DNA of 64,000 nucleotides, taken from contig JAPVLO010000182.1 of assembly GCA_027257055.1 (NCBI GenBank), positions 6,262,001-6,326,000 on the forward strand, in the 5' to 3' direction. Positions 11,458-21,531 of the stretch are shown here, piece by piece. A model generated the notes under the pieces. The model did no database searches. It was given only the letters and a program-made list of their open reading frames with translations, and had not been told where the DNA came from. This DNA is from Cephalopachus bancanus. Lineage: Eukaryota > Chordata > Mammalia > Primates > Tarsiidae. Each line of letters opens with the position of its first letter. Within the stretch, counting starts at the first letter, position 1. The translations under genes and the position numbers were made by a program.

Positions 11458-11733
11458 AGCCGGGCTCGGTGGCTCAGCCTGTAATCCCGCGCCTTTGGGA
11501 GGCTGAGGTGAGTGGATTGCCTGAGCCCGCGAGTTCGAGACCCGCCTGGGCAGCGAGACCTCATCTCTACAATAAATCAAAAAATCAGCTGGGCGTGGTA
11601 GCACGCGCCTGTAGTTCCAGCTACTCGGAAGACTGAGGCGGAAGGATCGCCGGAGCCCAGCAGGTCGAGGCTGCGGTGGCCGGGAGCGGCCACTGCACTC
11701 CAGTCTGGGCGACAGAGTGAGACTCCAACTCAA

Positions 11734-11763
<30 letters not shown>
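11458..11763 (+). mobile_element. Alu, youngest subfamily, inserted in L1 ORF2
   Basis: Sense Alu with CCCGCGCCTTTGGGAGG, GCGAGTTCGAGACCCGC and the perfect GTGGCCGGGAGCGGCCAC right-arm palindrome (11676-11693). Tail (AAT)n from about 11734. Target duplication AATAATTTGGGGA at 11445-11457 and 11764-11776. Its insertion breaks the RT domain. Confidence 0.97.
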
Positions 11764-11769
<6 letters not shown>

Positions 11770-13250
11770 TTGGGGAGAATTCCATCTTTCTCAATTGCCT
11801 GGAATACTTTCAATAGGATTGGTATCAGCTTCTCCTTGTATGTTCTGTAGAATTCTGTTGGAAAGTCATCTGGTTCAGCGCTTTTTTTTTGTAGGTAGTT
11901 TTTGTATGACAGGGTCAATTTCCTGGGTTGTTACTGGTCTATTTAGTGTCTAAATGTCTTCTTGTTTCAACCTGGGGAGGTTGCGTGATGTCAGAAAGTT
12001 CTCCATTTCATTTAGGTTATCAAGTTTGTTTCCATATAGGTGTACATAGTAATCTCTGACAATCTTTTGTATTTCTTTGGGGTCAGTTGCGATTTGATCT
12101 TTTGTATTTCTGATTGGGTTTATTTGGGTTTTTTCTCTCTTTTTCTTGGTCATTTTGGCTAGGGGGTCCATCAATCTTGTTAATTCTTTCAAAGAACCAG
12201 CCTGTTGTTTTACTGATGTTTTCCATGATATTTTTGTCTTCTATGTTCCATATTTGGGCTCTTATCTTGGTGATTTGAATTCTTCTGCTAAAGTTAAGGT
12301 TTTGGTGGTCTTCTCTTTCCAGCTCCTTTAGGTGATTTGTTAGGCTCTCCACTTGTGATCTTTCCGTTTTCTTGGTGTGTGCTCATAGAGATATAAATTC
12401 TCCTCTTAGAACTGTTTTCATGGCATCCCAGAGGTTTTGGTAAGATGTTTCTTCATTTTCATTTGTTTCCAGGAATCTTTTAATTTCTGCTTTGATTTCA
12501 GTGTTGACCCAGTAATTGTTCAGGATCATGCTGTTTAATGCTATGTCTTTGTGGACTTTGGGGAAATTTTGTTGGTGTTGATATTTACTTTTATTCCACG
12601 TGGTCTGAAAAGGTGCATGGCAATACTTTAATCTTATGGAATTTGTTTATGCTTGATTTATGGTCAAGGATGTGATCAATCGTGGAGAATGTTCCATGTG
12701 GTGATAAGTAGAATGCATATTCTGTGGTTGTTGAGTGGTATGTATCTATTAAGTCCATTTGGTCCATTTGGTCAAGTGCCAAGTTTAGGATCTGGATCTC
12801 CTTGTTGATTTTTTGCCTCAATGATCTATCTAGGTCTGTTAGTGGGGTATTCAAGTCCCCTGCTATAATAGTGTTAGAGTCAATATCTTTTTTTAGTTTA
12901 CTTAGTAGTTGCTTTATAAATGCTGGTTCTCCTGTGTTGGGTGCATATATGCTTAGGATGGATATTTCCTGCTGATGGATTGAAACTTTTATCATTATGT
13001 AGTGTTCTTTGTATCTTTTTACATTTTTGATAGCTTAAAGGTTGTTTTCTCTGATATTAAGATTGCGACTCCTGTCTTCTTTTGTGATTGATTTGCCTGG
13101 AAACTAATTTTCCATTCTTTAACTTTGAGGCTATGTGCATCCCTTGTGGTGAGATGAGTTTCCTGGATGAAGCAAATAATTGGGTCATGGCTTCTTATGT
13201 AGTTTGCGATTCTATGTATTTTCAGTGGTGCATTTAGTCTAGTCACATTC
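11764..13250 (-). pseudogene. L1 ORF2, endonuclease and N-terminal RT part, decayed
   Basis: The AP-like endonuclease is recognisable at 13019-13246 (ICFIQETH with the metal-binding Glu) and 12591-12995 (GDLNTPLTDLDRS and the terminal SDH). The segment before RT follows at 11950-12352 with LMDPLAKMTKKKR. At least two frameshifts separate these frames. Confidence 0.88.
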
Positions 13251-13529
13251 AGGCTGATTATTGAAATGTGATCGATTATCCCTGTAATGAGGTTCTTATA
13301 AACTTTTCTTTGCTTGCTTTCTTTTGGCTTTGGGGTTGATGTATGTGTGTGTTTTCAAGTTTATTGTTGCACTGTATTCTCTGTTGTTTCTGTGCTCTGC
13401 TGTTCTCTTGGGTAGTGTGTGGTCATTCTTTTTTTTCCCTTTCTTCTGTGCTTAGCACCTTTTTAAGCATCTCCTATAGAGCTGGTGTGGAAACTGCATA
13501 ATCTCTTAGGAATTGGATGTCTGGGAGGG

Positions 13530-14349
13530 ATTTAATACTCCATCACTGAAGAAGTTGAGCTTGGCTGGGTAGGAAATTCTTGGTTGAAATTGTTTATCTT
13601 GAGGACTTTGAATATTGAACTCCAGTCCCTTCTTTCTTGTAGTGTTTCTGCCAATAGGTCTGCCGCTATTCTGATTGGTTTTCCCTGGTAGGTAGTCTGA
13701 CCTTTCTCTCTTGCCTCCTTTAGAAATTTTTTTCTCTTGTGTCTACTTTGTGTAGGCAAATTACTATGTGTCTATGGGTTGGTCTTCTTGTTTGATGTCT
13801 TGTGGGGATTCTCTGTATCTTTTTTGCTTGACTTGTCCCATCTCTGGTGAGATGGGGAAAGTTTTCCTGGATTACCTCCTGGAATACTTGCTCTAAGTTT
13901 TTCTCCATTTCTCTTTCTTCTTCTGGGATACTAATCAGGCATAGGTTTGGCCTCTTGATATAATCACACATCTCTTGTAGGCTTTGTTCTTTCCTTCTGA
14001 GTCTAATTTCTATGTTTTTTACAGATCAGGTTAATTCCATGTTCTGGTCTTCAAGTTCTGAGATTCCTTCTTCAGCTAGGCTAATTCTGCTTTCCCTGCT
14101 TGTCATCTTGTTATTTATTTACTAGATGAAATTGTTCATTGCCAAAATCTCTGCTACAAGTTCTTTTAGTGTTGCATCTTGTCTTTCTTGAGTCTTATTC
14201 ACTCTTTCCATCCATTCCCGAATCTGTGTCATATTCTGGGGCCAGTTGTTGGTGACTTCCATTGTTTGGGCTCCAAAGTCTGATTTTTCAGGAGTTTTCT
14301 CATTGTTACATTTGAAATTACCTGTGGTCTTCTTTTGGTTTTTCTTCAT
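13530..14349 (-). pseudogene. L1 ORF1 (RNA-binding chaperone), decayed
   Basis: L1 ORF1 makes a trimeric RNA-binding protein. The start ATG is near 14349 (MKKNQKKTTGNFKCNNEKT). Later frames give YIKRPNLCLISIPEEERE (start of the RRM-like domain) and KFLKEAREKGQTTYQGKPIR with ADLLAETLQERRDW (C-terminal domain). The frames are 14122-14349, 13720-13971 and 13532-13759, split by stops and frameshifts. The length of about 270 codons is shorter than the roughly 340 of human ORF1. Confidence 0.88.
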
Positions 14350-14766
14350 TTGTGATAGATCCCTTGTTTTTCTCTTTAATTCTGTTATTAAGTGTCATTG
14401 GAAGAGACTTTCCCTTCTGATGTTTGCTCAGCCCTCTATTCTTCCCTCATTTGGGCTCTGGTTTTGTTCTCTTTTGAAATAGGCTGTGGATTTGAAGCTT
14501 TGCTATCTCTTATAGTTTTTGAAAGTCAAATAAGGTAAGGAATGGGGCACTATGATTCAGAAACTACTTGCAAATTACAATGTTCACTGACTGTGGTGTG
14601 TTCTCTGAGACCCACTCCCCACCACCACTCTATATGATGATGCAAAGCAGAAACCAATGCAAAAAACAACTGAACACACAGACATACACACATACCCCAA
14701 AACAAACTGGAATAATAACAGAGTGAAACAAAACAAACAAACAACAACAAAAACCCAAGAAAACTG

Positions 14767-14806
<40 letters not shown>
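14767..14806. repeat. (CA)n microsatellite in L1 5' region
   Basis: Uninterrupted CA dinucleotide run of about 20 units between L1 ORF1 and the 5' region. Confidence 0.95.
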
Positions 14807-14807
<1 letters not shown>

Positions 14808-15247
14808 CTAGCACAAAGAAAATGGAGAAGAAAAACAGAAAAAGTGGAAAAAGAAATTCAGATTGAACCTTCACACATATAATATATTGACATACACCTT
14901 GAACTATAAAAAATAAAAATAAAAAAAACAGAAGAACAAAAGCACAAAAACAAACCAACAACAACAAATTGAAAAATGAACACTCAATCAATCACATACA
15001 CACATAAACAGAAAACAACAAACAAAAGAAGAAAGAAACAGAGAAAGAAAAGAAAAAAATTGGGGGGATTCAGATCAAACTCTCACATATGCATTCATGC
15101 AGAAAGGAAAAATATTTAAAAAGTAGATGAACTAACAAACACACAAAAAATTTTTAAAAATTGAAAAAAATTAAAAAAAAACCCCACAAAAACCTGCCTC
15201 TTGTGACAGGTTCTGTAATTGTTCCTCTAATCTGGTCTCTCCTACAG

Positions 15248-15356
15248 AGCTTTCATTTCTTTCTTTCTTTTTTTCTTTTCTTTTCTCTTCTCTTCTCTCT
15301 TCTCTCTTCTTCTTCTTCTTCTTCTCTTTCTCCTTCTCCTTCTTCTTCAGAAAGCA
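15248..15356. repeat. Polypyrimidine tract (TTC/TCTC)n
   Basis: About 105 bases almost entirely C and T on the plus strand. On the L1 strand it is a purine run (GAA/GGA) directly after an AATAAA signal, as a decayed poly(A) tail would be. Confidence 0.9.
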
Positions 15357-16588
15357 GGATTTATTGAGAGAACAGAAAAGCTCCCACAGTGAGAGGGGAC
15401 CTGAAGGGGTTGCCCACTTCCACCTCTTTCACTCTCTCTCCAGTGTCTGGAGCAGGAAAGGAGGAGGGGCAGTGGAGGTAGGTGGAACTGCAATCCTCCC
15501 CTCCCACTCTCATACGGTCAGGGAGACCTCCTCCTGTGGGGAGGCGCTGGATTGCCTCTTCCCCAGGTATATACTTGTGTAGGGGAGATGCCCCACCAGG
15601 TCTATCCAGGACTGGAGCTCTCCTGTTGAGACTGACATCCGTGCTCCACTTGGATTTGTTCCTCTCAGTAGCGGCCCAGCTGTAGGGGTCTGATGTTCAG
15701 AAGATTGCCGGGGAAGAGGAGGTTTGGGTCAGTCCTGGACTCACCATTGATCTCTTTGGAGTTCTTCCTTGTACTTTTCTGGCCACACCCTTTGTCCCGA
15801 AGCTGGATCAGGGTAGGGGGTGAGGCGTCTGGGACTCAGTTCTCATCAGGTCCCTCCGAAGTGTGTGCTTTCAGGATCTTCTCTCTGAGTCACGATCAAC
15901 CCCTGAGTAGCTGATCCTTCCCAGAGATTGGGTCTGTTGCTCCGTAGTGAGCAAGTCAGAGCACTTTCCTGCCCCACCTTCAAGATGGTGGCAGGGTGTC
16001 TCTCATGTCCTCTTTGGTGGGACTCTGCTTCTGGGCTCCCTCCACAGCCCCTGCTGCTGGTGCCCGGTTAGGTGCCAAAGTGGTGAGGCCAAACCTGGAG
16101 CCGGCAGTCTCTCCTGCTTCAGTGGTGAGACAGAGCCTGGGGCGGTAGTCTCTCCCTGCTGCTTCTTCAAGGGAAAACTTTTGTCCATTAAAAAAATATT
16201 GCTTGACTTCTGAGACCTGGGATGAGCCAGGGAACAAGCAGAGAAACTGCAGCACCAGCTGCTGCCCCAGGGCCCTGGCCACTTACTCACGAGCCCCCAC
16301 TTAGTCAGTATCTCCCAATATTTTCTTTCCAGGAAGGGATTTGTTGATTTAAAAAAAAATGGTGCCTGGCTTCTGTGTCCCGGGAATCACTAAGGTCCAA
16401 GTTCAGGAGCTGCGGCGTCATCTGCTGCACCAGGAGAGTCCTGGCCACGAGCTCCCTAGCCCTCGATCAGCCAGCCACTCACACGCCCATACATTCATCA
16501 GCACGTACACAAAATTTTCCATTCACTCCCTCACACTGGGGCTCACAGGGTCTGACTGGCTCAGCTGCCATCTTCCCCTGTCTCAGAG

Positions 16589-17030
16589 ATATTTTAAAAC
16601 TGGATTTTGGGGATGGTTGTGCAGCTCTTTTATTTTTATTTTTTGAGTCAGAGCTTCACTCTGTTGCCCAGGCTGGAATGCAGTGGCATGCTCACAGCCA
16701 CCGCAGACTTGACCTGCTGGGCTCAGATGATCCTTCCATCTCAGCCTTCCAAGTAGCTGAAACTACAGATGCACGCCACCACTCCTAGCTAGTTTTTGTG
16801 ATTTAGTATAGAGATGAGGTCTCACCAAGTTGCCCAGGCTGGTCTCAAACCCATGGGCTCAGGAAATCTTCTTACCTCGGCCTCCCAAAGTGCTGGGTTT
16901 ATAAGCTTGAACCACACGCCTGGACGCAGCTCTTTAAATTTACTAAAAATCATTGAATTATATACTTACAGTGGGCAGATTTTGCACTACATAAATATGC
17001 CTCCATAAAGCTGTTTTTTAAAATTGAGAA
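16589..17030 (+). repeat. L1M 3' end, second part
   Basis: AACTGGATTTTGGGGATGGTTG, then after the Alu ACTAAAAATCATTGAATTATA and CTCCATAAAGCTGTTTTTT. This continues the L1M that starts at 8131; the two parts were separated by the 7.6-kb L1. Confidence 0.85.
16630..16925 (-). mobile_element. Alu, full length, in L1M
   Basis: Antisense Alu with target duplication GCAGCTCTT at 16621-16629 and 16926-16934. Confidence 0.96.
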
Positions 17031-17608
17031 GCGCTCTTCAAGAACACCCCCCTCTGCTCACTTTATCCTTAAATGCCAGTTTCCATGGAACTTGGTCCTC
17101 AACCCTCTTTGCTTCTTATTTTTGCCAATAATTCTCAGCTGAAGGGTAAGTCACCTGTGGAGCCATTTCAAAATATAAACACTTCCCCTTCTTCTAGCTT
17201 CTTCATCCCCATTCTGATAGTCCTTGGGGCAGAAATGTGGTTACTATATATATCTTGAAAAGGTTCTCTGGTCACTCTGATATAAACCATACTCCCTGGG
17301 TAAATTAATCCAAACTCATAGCTTCAACTGATGGCATCCTAGATAACTTCTGAACAAAAACATGTTGCCTGTACAATAAGTTATCCTAAAACGTGGATAA
17401 AAATAAACAATGTTTATTTTGCTCATAAATCTGCAAATTAGACACAGCTCAGTGGGGATGGCTCTTCTCTGCTCCACCAGGCATCAACTAGGGACTGGAA
17501 ACATCTGAGGGTCACTCATTCTCATGTGTAGCTGCTGGGCTGGGAGACTCAAAAAGCTGGGGACAGGAATATCTGGGGCTCCTTGTAAATCTCTCTCTGT
17601 CTGTATGG
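17031..17608. other. Spacer and start of an ancient repeat
   Basis: Bases 17380-17608 (TTATCCTAAAACGTGG ... CATCAACTAGGG) and 18030-18165 (TTTTATGACCTAGCCGTGG ... CATTTCTGCTGC) look like one old mammalian repeat, split by an Alu and a GA-rich run. I do not name its family. Confidence 0.5.
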
Positions 17609-17618
17609 TGACTCAGGA

Positions 17619-17910
17619 TTTTTTTTTTAAGTTGGAGTCTCACTCTGTCATCCAGGTTGCAGTGCAGTGGCATGCTCATGACCACCTCCGTCTTGACCTG
17701 CTGGGCTCAGGTGATTCCTCTGCCTCAGCCTTCCAAGTAGCTGGAACTACAGGCATGTACCGCCACACCCAGCTAATTTTTTTATTGATTGTAGCAATGA
17801 GGTCTAGCCAAGTTGCCCAGGCTAGTCTCAAACCTGTGGGCTCAGGCAATCCTATCACCTTGGCCTCCCAAAGTGCTGGGATTACAGGCATGAACCACCA
17901 CACCTGGCCA
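17619..17910 (-). mobile_element. Alu, full length
   Basis: Antisense Alu with target duplication GTGACTCAG(G/A)A at 17609-17618 and 17911-17920. Confidence 0.96.
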
Positions 17911-17939
17911 GTGACTCAGAACTTTAAAGGCACATGGTC

Positions 17940-18042
17940 TGAGAGAGAGAGAGAGAAAGAAAGACAAACAGACCGAGAGAGACAGAGACAGAGTCAGAGG
18001 GAGCGAAAGACAAAGAGACAAAAAGAAAAAGACAGCGACTGT
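17940..18042. repeat. GA-rich low-complexity run
   Basis: GAGAGAGA passing into GACAGAGACAGAG and AAAGACAAAGAGAC units. It lies inside the ancient repeat. Confidence 0.85.
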
Positions 18043-18227
18043 TAGAAGCTGTTTCAGCTTTTATGACCTAGCCGTGGAGTTCACATAGTGTCATTTCTGC
18101 TGCTTTCTACTATTCAAAACAGTTACAGCTAGGGAGAACAAAACTGCCCTGGAGGATAAGAAATAAGGCTTATTTTTTTCCACAGGGGGACAAAAATAGT
18201 TACAGAGCACCTCCCATGTTTAAGAGG

Positions 18228-18574
18228 TGAGGCAGAGGCCCTTCTAAAAGAAAGAGATAAGGGCCTTCCAAGAATAGAAAAAGAATGTGTTAGAGAGGAA
18301 GTGATGTGACGTGGTCAATGTCTAAGTGCACATGAGTAATCCAGTTACAACCCTGTGCCATAAAATGGCCAATCAAAAATGCAGGTTGCCATATAAGGGA
18401 GACAAAGGGGCTAAAATTTAATATAAAGCAACGCCCTGCTGCATTTGGGGCTCAGCCTTTGGATGTAATCCACTGGACCAGGACCAGCACAAATAAACAC
18501 TGTTTCCTGGCAAAAAAAAAAAAAAAAAAAAAAGCCTCAGTGTCTCATCTCTCTCTGTAAAGGATCCTGCCACA
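18228..18574 (+). repeat. 5' LTR of a gammaretrovirus-like ERV
   Basis: It starts TGAGGCAGAGGCCC and ends CCTGCCACA. It shares its length with the copy at 24200-24545. TATA-like AATATAAAG near 18420, polyadenylation signal AATAAA at 18492, U5 motif CTCTCTGTAAAGGATCCTG. A run of about 22 A (18511-18533) follows CCTGGC. In the 3' copy the same place is only A-rich. Confidence 0.88.
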
Positions 18575-18578
18575 TCTG

Positions 18579-18596
18579 TGGTGCATTGACCGGGAA
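18579..18596 (+). promoter_or_regulatory. Retroviral primer binding site, tRNA-Gly type
   Basis: TGGTGCATTGACCGGGAA lies four bases after the 5' LTR. It matches the complement of the 3' end of tRNA-Gly(GCC) (…CCCGGCCAATGCA plus CCA) at 17 of 18 positions, by my recollection of that tRNA. Confidence 0.78.
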
Positions 18597-19156
18597 ACTG
18601 GGAGGCAAAGACAGTGTTTTCATTGCACTTGTTGCCAGGATGTGATACCCCGTGATGCCGGAAGAGGTGACAACGCCTGGCACCAGCAGACCGATTGATC
18701 CATAGGAGACTAGCCCTCCTGGCATGCTGGAGGAAGGACCCCGGGAGCACAAAGGAACCCAGTGAGGCCCAGGAACCAGCCAAGGGAGCATCACCCATCA
18801 GACTGGCAGAAACCTGGATTTGATTTGTGAAAGCCTGCCCCTAAGAGGCAGAAGGGGAGACTAATCACCTCCCAGAGTTGCCCGAGTCGTCCCACAGGAG
18901 GATGAAATCATAATTCTAAGGCACTGGGTGGCGGGTTGGAGATATTGTGTGAAAGCAAGTGAATGAGACGCCATCCAGTGATGAAGCAAAAGTAAAGTTG
19001 GAAGAAATCCTGAAATCTGCAAGAACCCTCCAGCACGGGAGTTGAGCCTTCAGGGAGTGCCTGAAGCCTTAAGGTCCGCAATAGACCTCCATTATGAGAG
19101 ATAGAGTGCCCCTTGGGAAAAACTCCACAATTGCACGGACTAACCTGGTAACCAAG

Positions 19157-20440
19157 AATGGGCAACAAACACTAGGCCTAGGAAGGGAGGTCGGAGAGAC
19201 TCCATTAAAATTCCCCCAGACAGTCTGCTGGAACAAATGTTGGAAGGCTGGGAAAATGATTCCAGAACCGAAAAGAAGGGAAAAAAGAGGATGATTGTAT
19301 CTTGTTGTTTTACCTGGACACAAAAAACTATATGTCAGCCTTTGGTCTTTTGGCCAGCGTTTGGTTCTAATAAAGATTGGCTTTGCCAAACCTTAATAAT
19401 ATATGTAAATAATAAGTCCTCTGTTTCACTCGAGGAAAAAGATTATGCCTTTTGCTGGCTGCCATAGGCCCTTCCCATTTCCCCCCTTAAAACGGGGAAT
19501 ATGAAAAGGAAAGGAAAAAAAAAAAAAAGAAGAATCTGAGCCCCCGGAGGAAAGGTAAAAAAGTCTTGGGATCCACTTTCCTGTATTCCCCCACTTTATA
19601 ATCCTCAAGAAGACCAGGAGTGTAAGAGGGGAGGAGGGGCAGGAACAAGAACCTATCAGGAATTTGGGAGTCAAAACCCCCAAGCTCCCGACATATTTCT
19701 CCTAACTTAAAAAGGGAATTGGAACAATTCCAAAACGATATTGCAAGATTTCCTTTTCCTCCTGAGGATTCAGGCAAAAAGTCAAAACTGTTCTCCTTAA
19801 GGGAAGTCCCACTCGGTCAAGGAGAAATTGGTTTTGTGTGCTCTACTCACCAGTACTGAAGAAGGACATTTTAAGAAAGAAATAAAATCACTCCTGGAGG
19901 ACCCACTAAAGCTGGCTGATCAAGTCAATCAATTCCCTAAACCTAACATATATAGTTGGGTAAATTATCAATATTTTTTTTACTGGGGGAGGGGAAGGGA
20001 TGATTAGGCGAGTGTCTATGTTCATCTGGGAACAAAATCATCCCCCAACCTCAGGTGTACAGTCTGCTAAGCAGAAGTATCCAAATACTGACCCTAATAG
20101 GACAATAATAACCCAGGAGATAGAGTAAGAATGCAAGACTTAAGGGAACTATTGATTAAGGGCATTCGGAAGTCTGCCCCAAAATGTTTCTAAGGCTTTT
20201 AAATTTCAGCAAAAAAGAGAGAAAAATCCCACAGCTTTTTTACAATGCCTCAGGGACCAGATGAGAAAATATTCTAGATTAGATCCAGAAAAGCTTGTAG
20301 GACAAAAATTGTTAAAAGAAAACTTTGTTACTAGAAGCTGGTCCAACATTGCTAAAAAGTTACAAAAGCTAGAGGGATAAAATGAAAGGCCCCTTAAAAA
20401 GCCCTTGAGGAAAGCACAGAAAGTGTTTGTTAGATGAGGC
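19157..20440 (+). pseudogene. ERV gag remnant
   Basis: An ATGGGC start (Met-Gly, as required for myristoylation of matrix) is at 19157 but meets a stop after five codons. Matrix-like sequence is readable at 19237-19467. The end of capsid is recognisable at about 20200-20390, where the frame gives a Thr/Ala-Phe-Leu-Gln pattern followed by Lys/Glu-rich sequence, typical of the gammaretroviral capsid C-terminus. Stops and frameshifts occur throughout; no complete gag protein is encoded. Confidence 0.72.
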
Positions 20441-20589
20441 AAAAAAAAAAAGGCAAAGGCAGAAAGCTCCAATTATGACAAGCACTGTCAAAAAATGGTT
20501 CAGAAACAAAGGAATGGGAGACCCCCATGGATGGCCCCCAAAAGCCAAAGATGGCAAGCTAGAGAAAAAAAAAACAACCCTAAGGGGAA

Positions 20590-21120
20590 ATGGGACAAGA
20601 CATTGTAATCCAAAGAAATCTTAAAAAGTTTAGGGGCTTAATAAAATATTATAAATTGTGGATTAAATATTATGTAACTAAAACTAGAGGCTTATATTTG
20701 AAACTTTTAAAAGAAGCCCCAAACCTTCTTGAGTGGACTGAGGAAATATTGCAAAAAAAAAAAAAAAACCAAAAACAAAAACGAAATTTAAAGCAAACCT
20801 TAATTATTGCTCCTGTCCTAGCCCTCCCTTCTTTAGAAAGACCAATTTAAAAAAATATGTTTGGCTATTTCCTCTACCTTATCCTCTCTTAAATTGAAAG
20901 TGCTCCTTACTCAAACCCCTTCTCTTGAGTTTACAGTTGACCAGTTCCAACCTGGAGTTTGGATGCTGATCAAGTCCTGGAAGGAAACTAAGCTCCAACC
21001 AAACTGGGAATAACCCTATCAAGTGCTTCTGACAACTGAGGCAGCCATATGGACTGCTGAAAAAGGGTGGATGCATCATACCTGCGTCAAGAAATCACCA
21101 GGGAAAGTTATGGTACTCGA
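20590..21120 (+). pseudogene. ERV pol remnant: RT end joined to integrase end
   Basis: Bases 20630-20850 read as the RT connection just before RNase H (LLKEAPNLLEWTEEILQ, LALPSLERP). Bases 20930-21110 read as the integrase C-terminal SH3-like domain (VQTGVWMLIKSWKE-like frame, then YQVLLTTEAA and EKGWMHHTCVKK). Protease, most RT, RNase H and the integrase core are gone. The remaining pieces are also interrupted by stops and an A-run at 20751-20768. Confidence 0.75.
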
Positions 21121-21123
21121 GAA

Positions 21124-21531
21124 TGAAATAGGGACCAAGCTCTTAATTCACAGACACCGACACCAAAAGTACAAGTTATAAAAAGGAGAGGTTTATTAGC
21201 CAAGAGCCTGCTGGCAGCCACTTGCCAGCTGGACATGCCAGTCCCACAGCAAGGGCCCTCATTTGTCGTAGGGGCTTGCTTAAATGGGGCAAAACCACAT
21301 TGGGACTTTTCCAAGTGGGCCAAGCCGCAACATCCCGGAGGCCTAGGTACTTTTCAAGCAATGCTAGTGGGGTTCACAGAAGCAAAAAAAAAAAGCTTTT
21401 AAACAGTTTAATCTAACCAGCAGGTGCTGTTGCCAGTTTCCAGGAAGGGAATTTTTTAACTGTGTAAAGGCTGAGTTTATGCTTAGCCTAATTTTTGACA
21501 TTGTAGATGTCTTTTTAAGCCCCCTTCCACA
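21124..21531 (-). repeat. Probable antisense solo LTR nested in the ERV
   Basis: A 408-base segment that breaks the pol-env junction. On the minus strand it starts TGTGGAAGGGGGC and ends CCCTATTTCA (TG...CA), with AATAAACCTCTCC and TTTATAACTTG around 21170-21200. The viral reading on either side (integrase end; then linker before env) is otherwise contiguous. No perfect target duplication (GAGAA/GGAAC). Confidence 0.55.

Larger units (their letters stand above)
9001..16588 (-). mobile_element. L1 (LINE-1), almost full length, lineage-specific, inactive
   Basis: An antisense L1 inserted into the older L1M. In L1 orientation it has a 5' end with AGGGGAAGATGGCAG (a YY1-type AAGATGG site, as at primate L1 5' ends), a roughly 2.2-kb 5' region, ORF1, ORF2, a 3' UTR and an A-rich tail (complement at 9001-9017). 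An Alu interrupts ORF2 at 11458-11763. Both ORFs carry stops and frameshifts, so it cannot move by itself. The 3' UTR sequence (CTGAGTTGTACCCCACACC on the L1 strand) recurs in the L1 fragments at 25132-25460 and 25895-27413. The target duplication could not be resolved. Confidence 0.92.
14350..16588 (-). promoter_or_regulatory. L1 5' untranslated/promoter region
   Basis: The interval from the L1 5' end to ORF1. The distal half (about 15360-16588) is GC-richer and carries AAGATGG-type sites near 16574 (complement) and at 15982. The proximal half on the L1 strand is T-rich with a (TG)n run (complement at 14767-14806) and a purine tract (complement at 15250-15355). An AATAAA on the L1 strand lies at 15360-15365, at the junction of the halves. 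Confidence 0.65.

Noticed and set aside
14584..14991. 135-codon minus frame rich in Phe, Leu, Val and Cys, like a membrane protein
   Set aside because: Translation of T-rich and (TG)n low-complexity L1 5' sequence.
17524..18045. 173-codon plus frame ending in a charged, Arg/Glu-rich tail
   Set aside because: Alu sequence plus a GA-rich run; the charged tail comes from the simple repeat.
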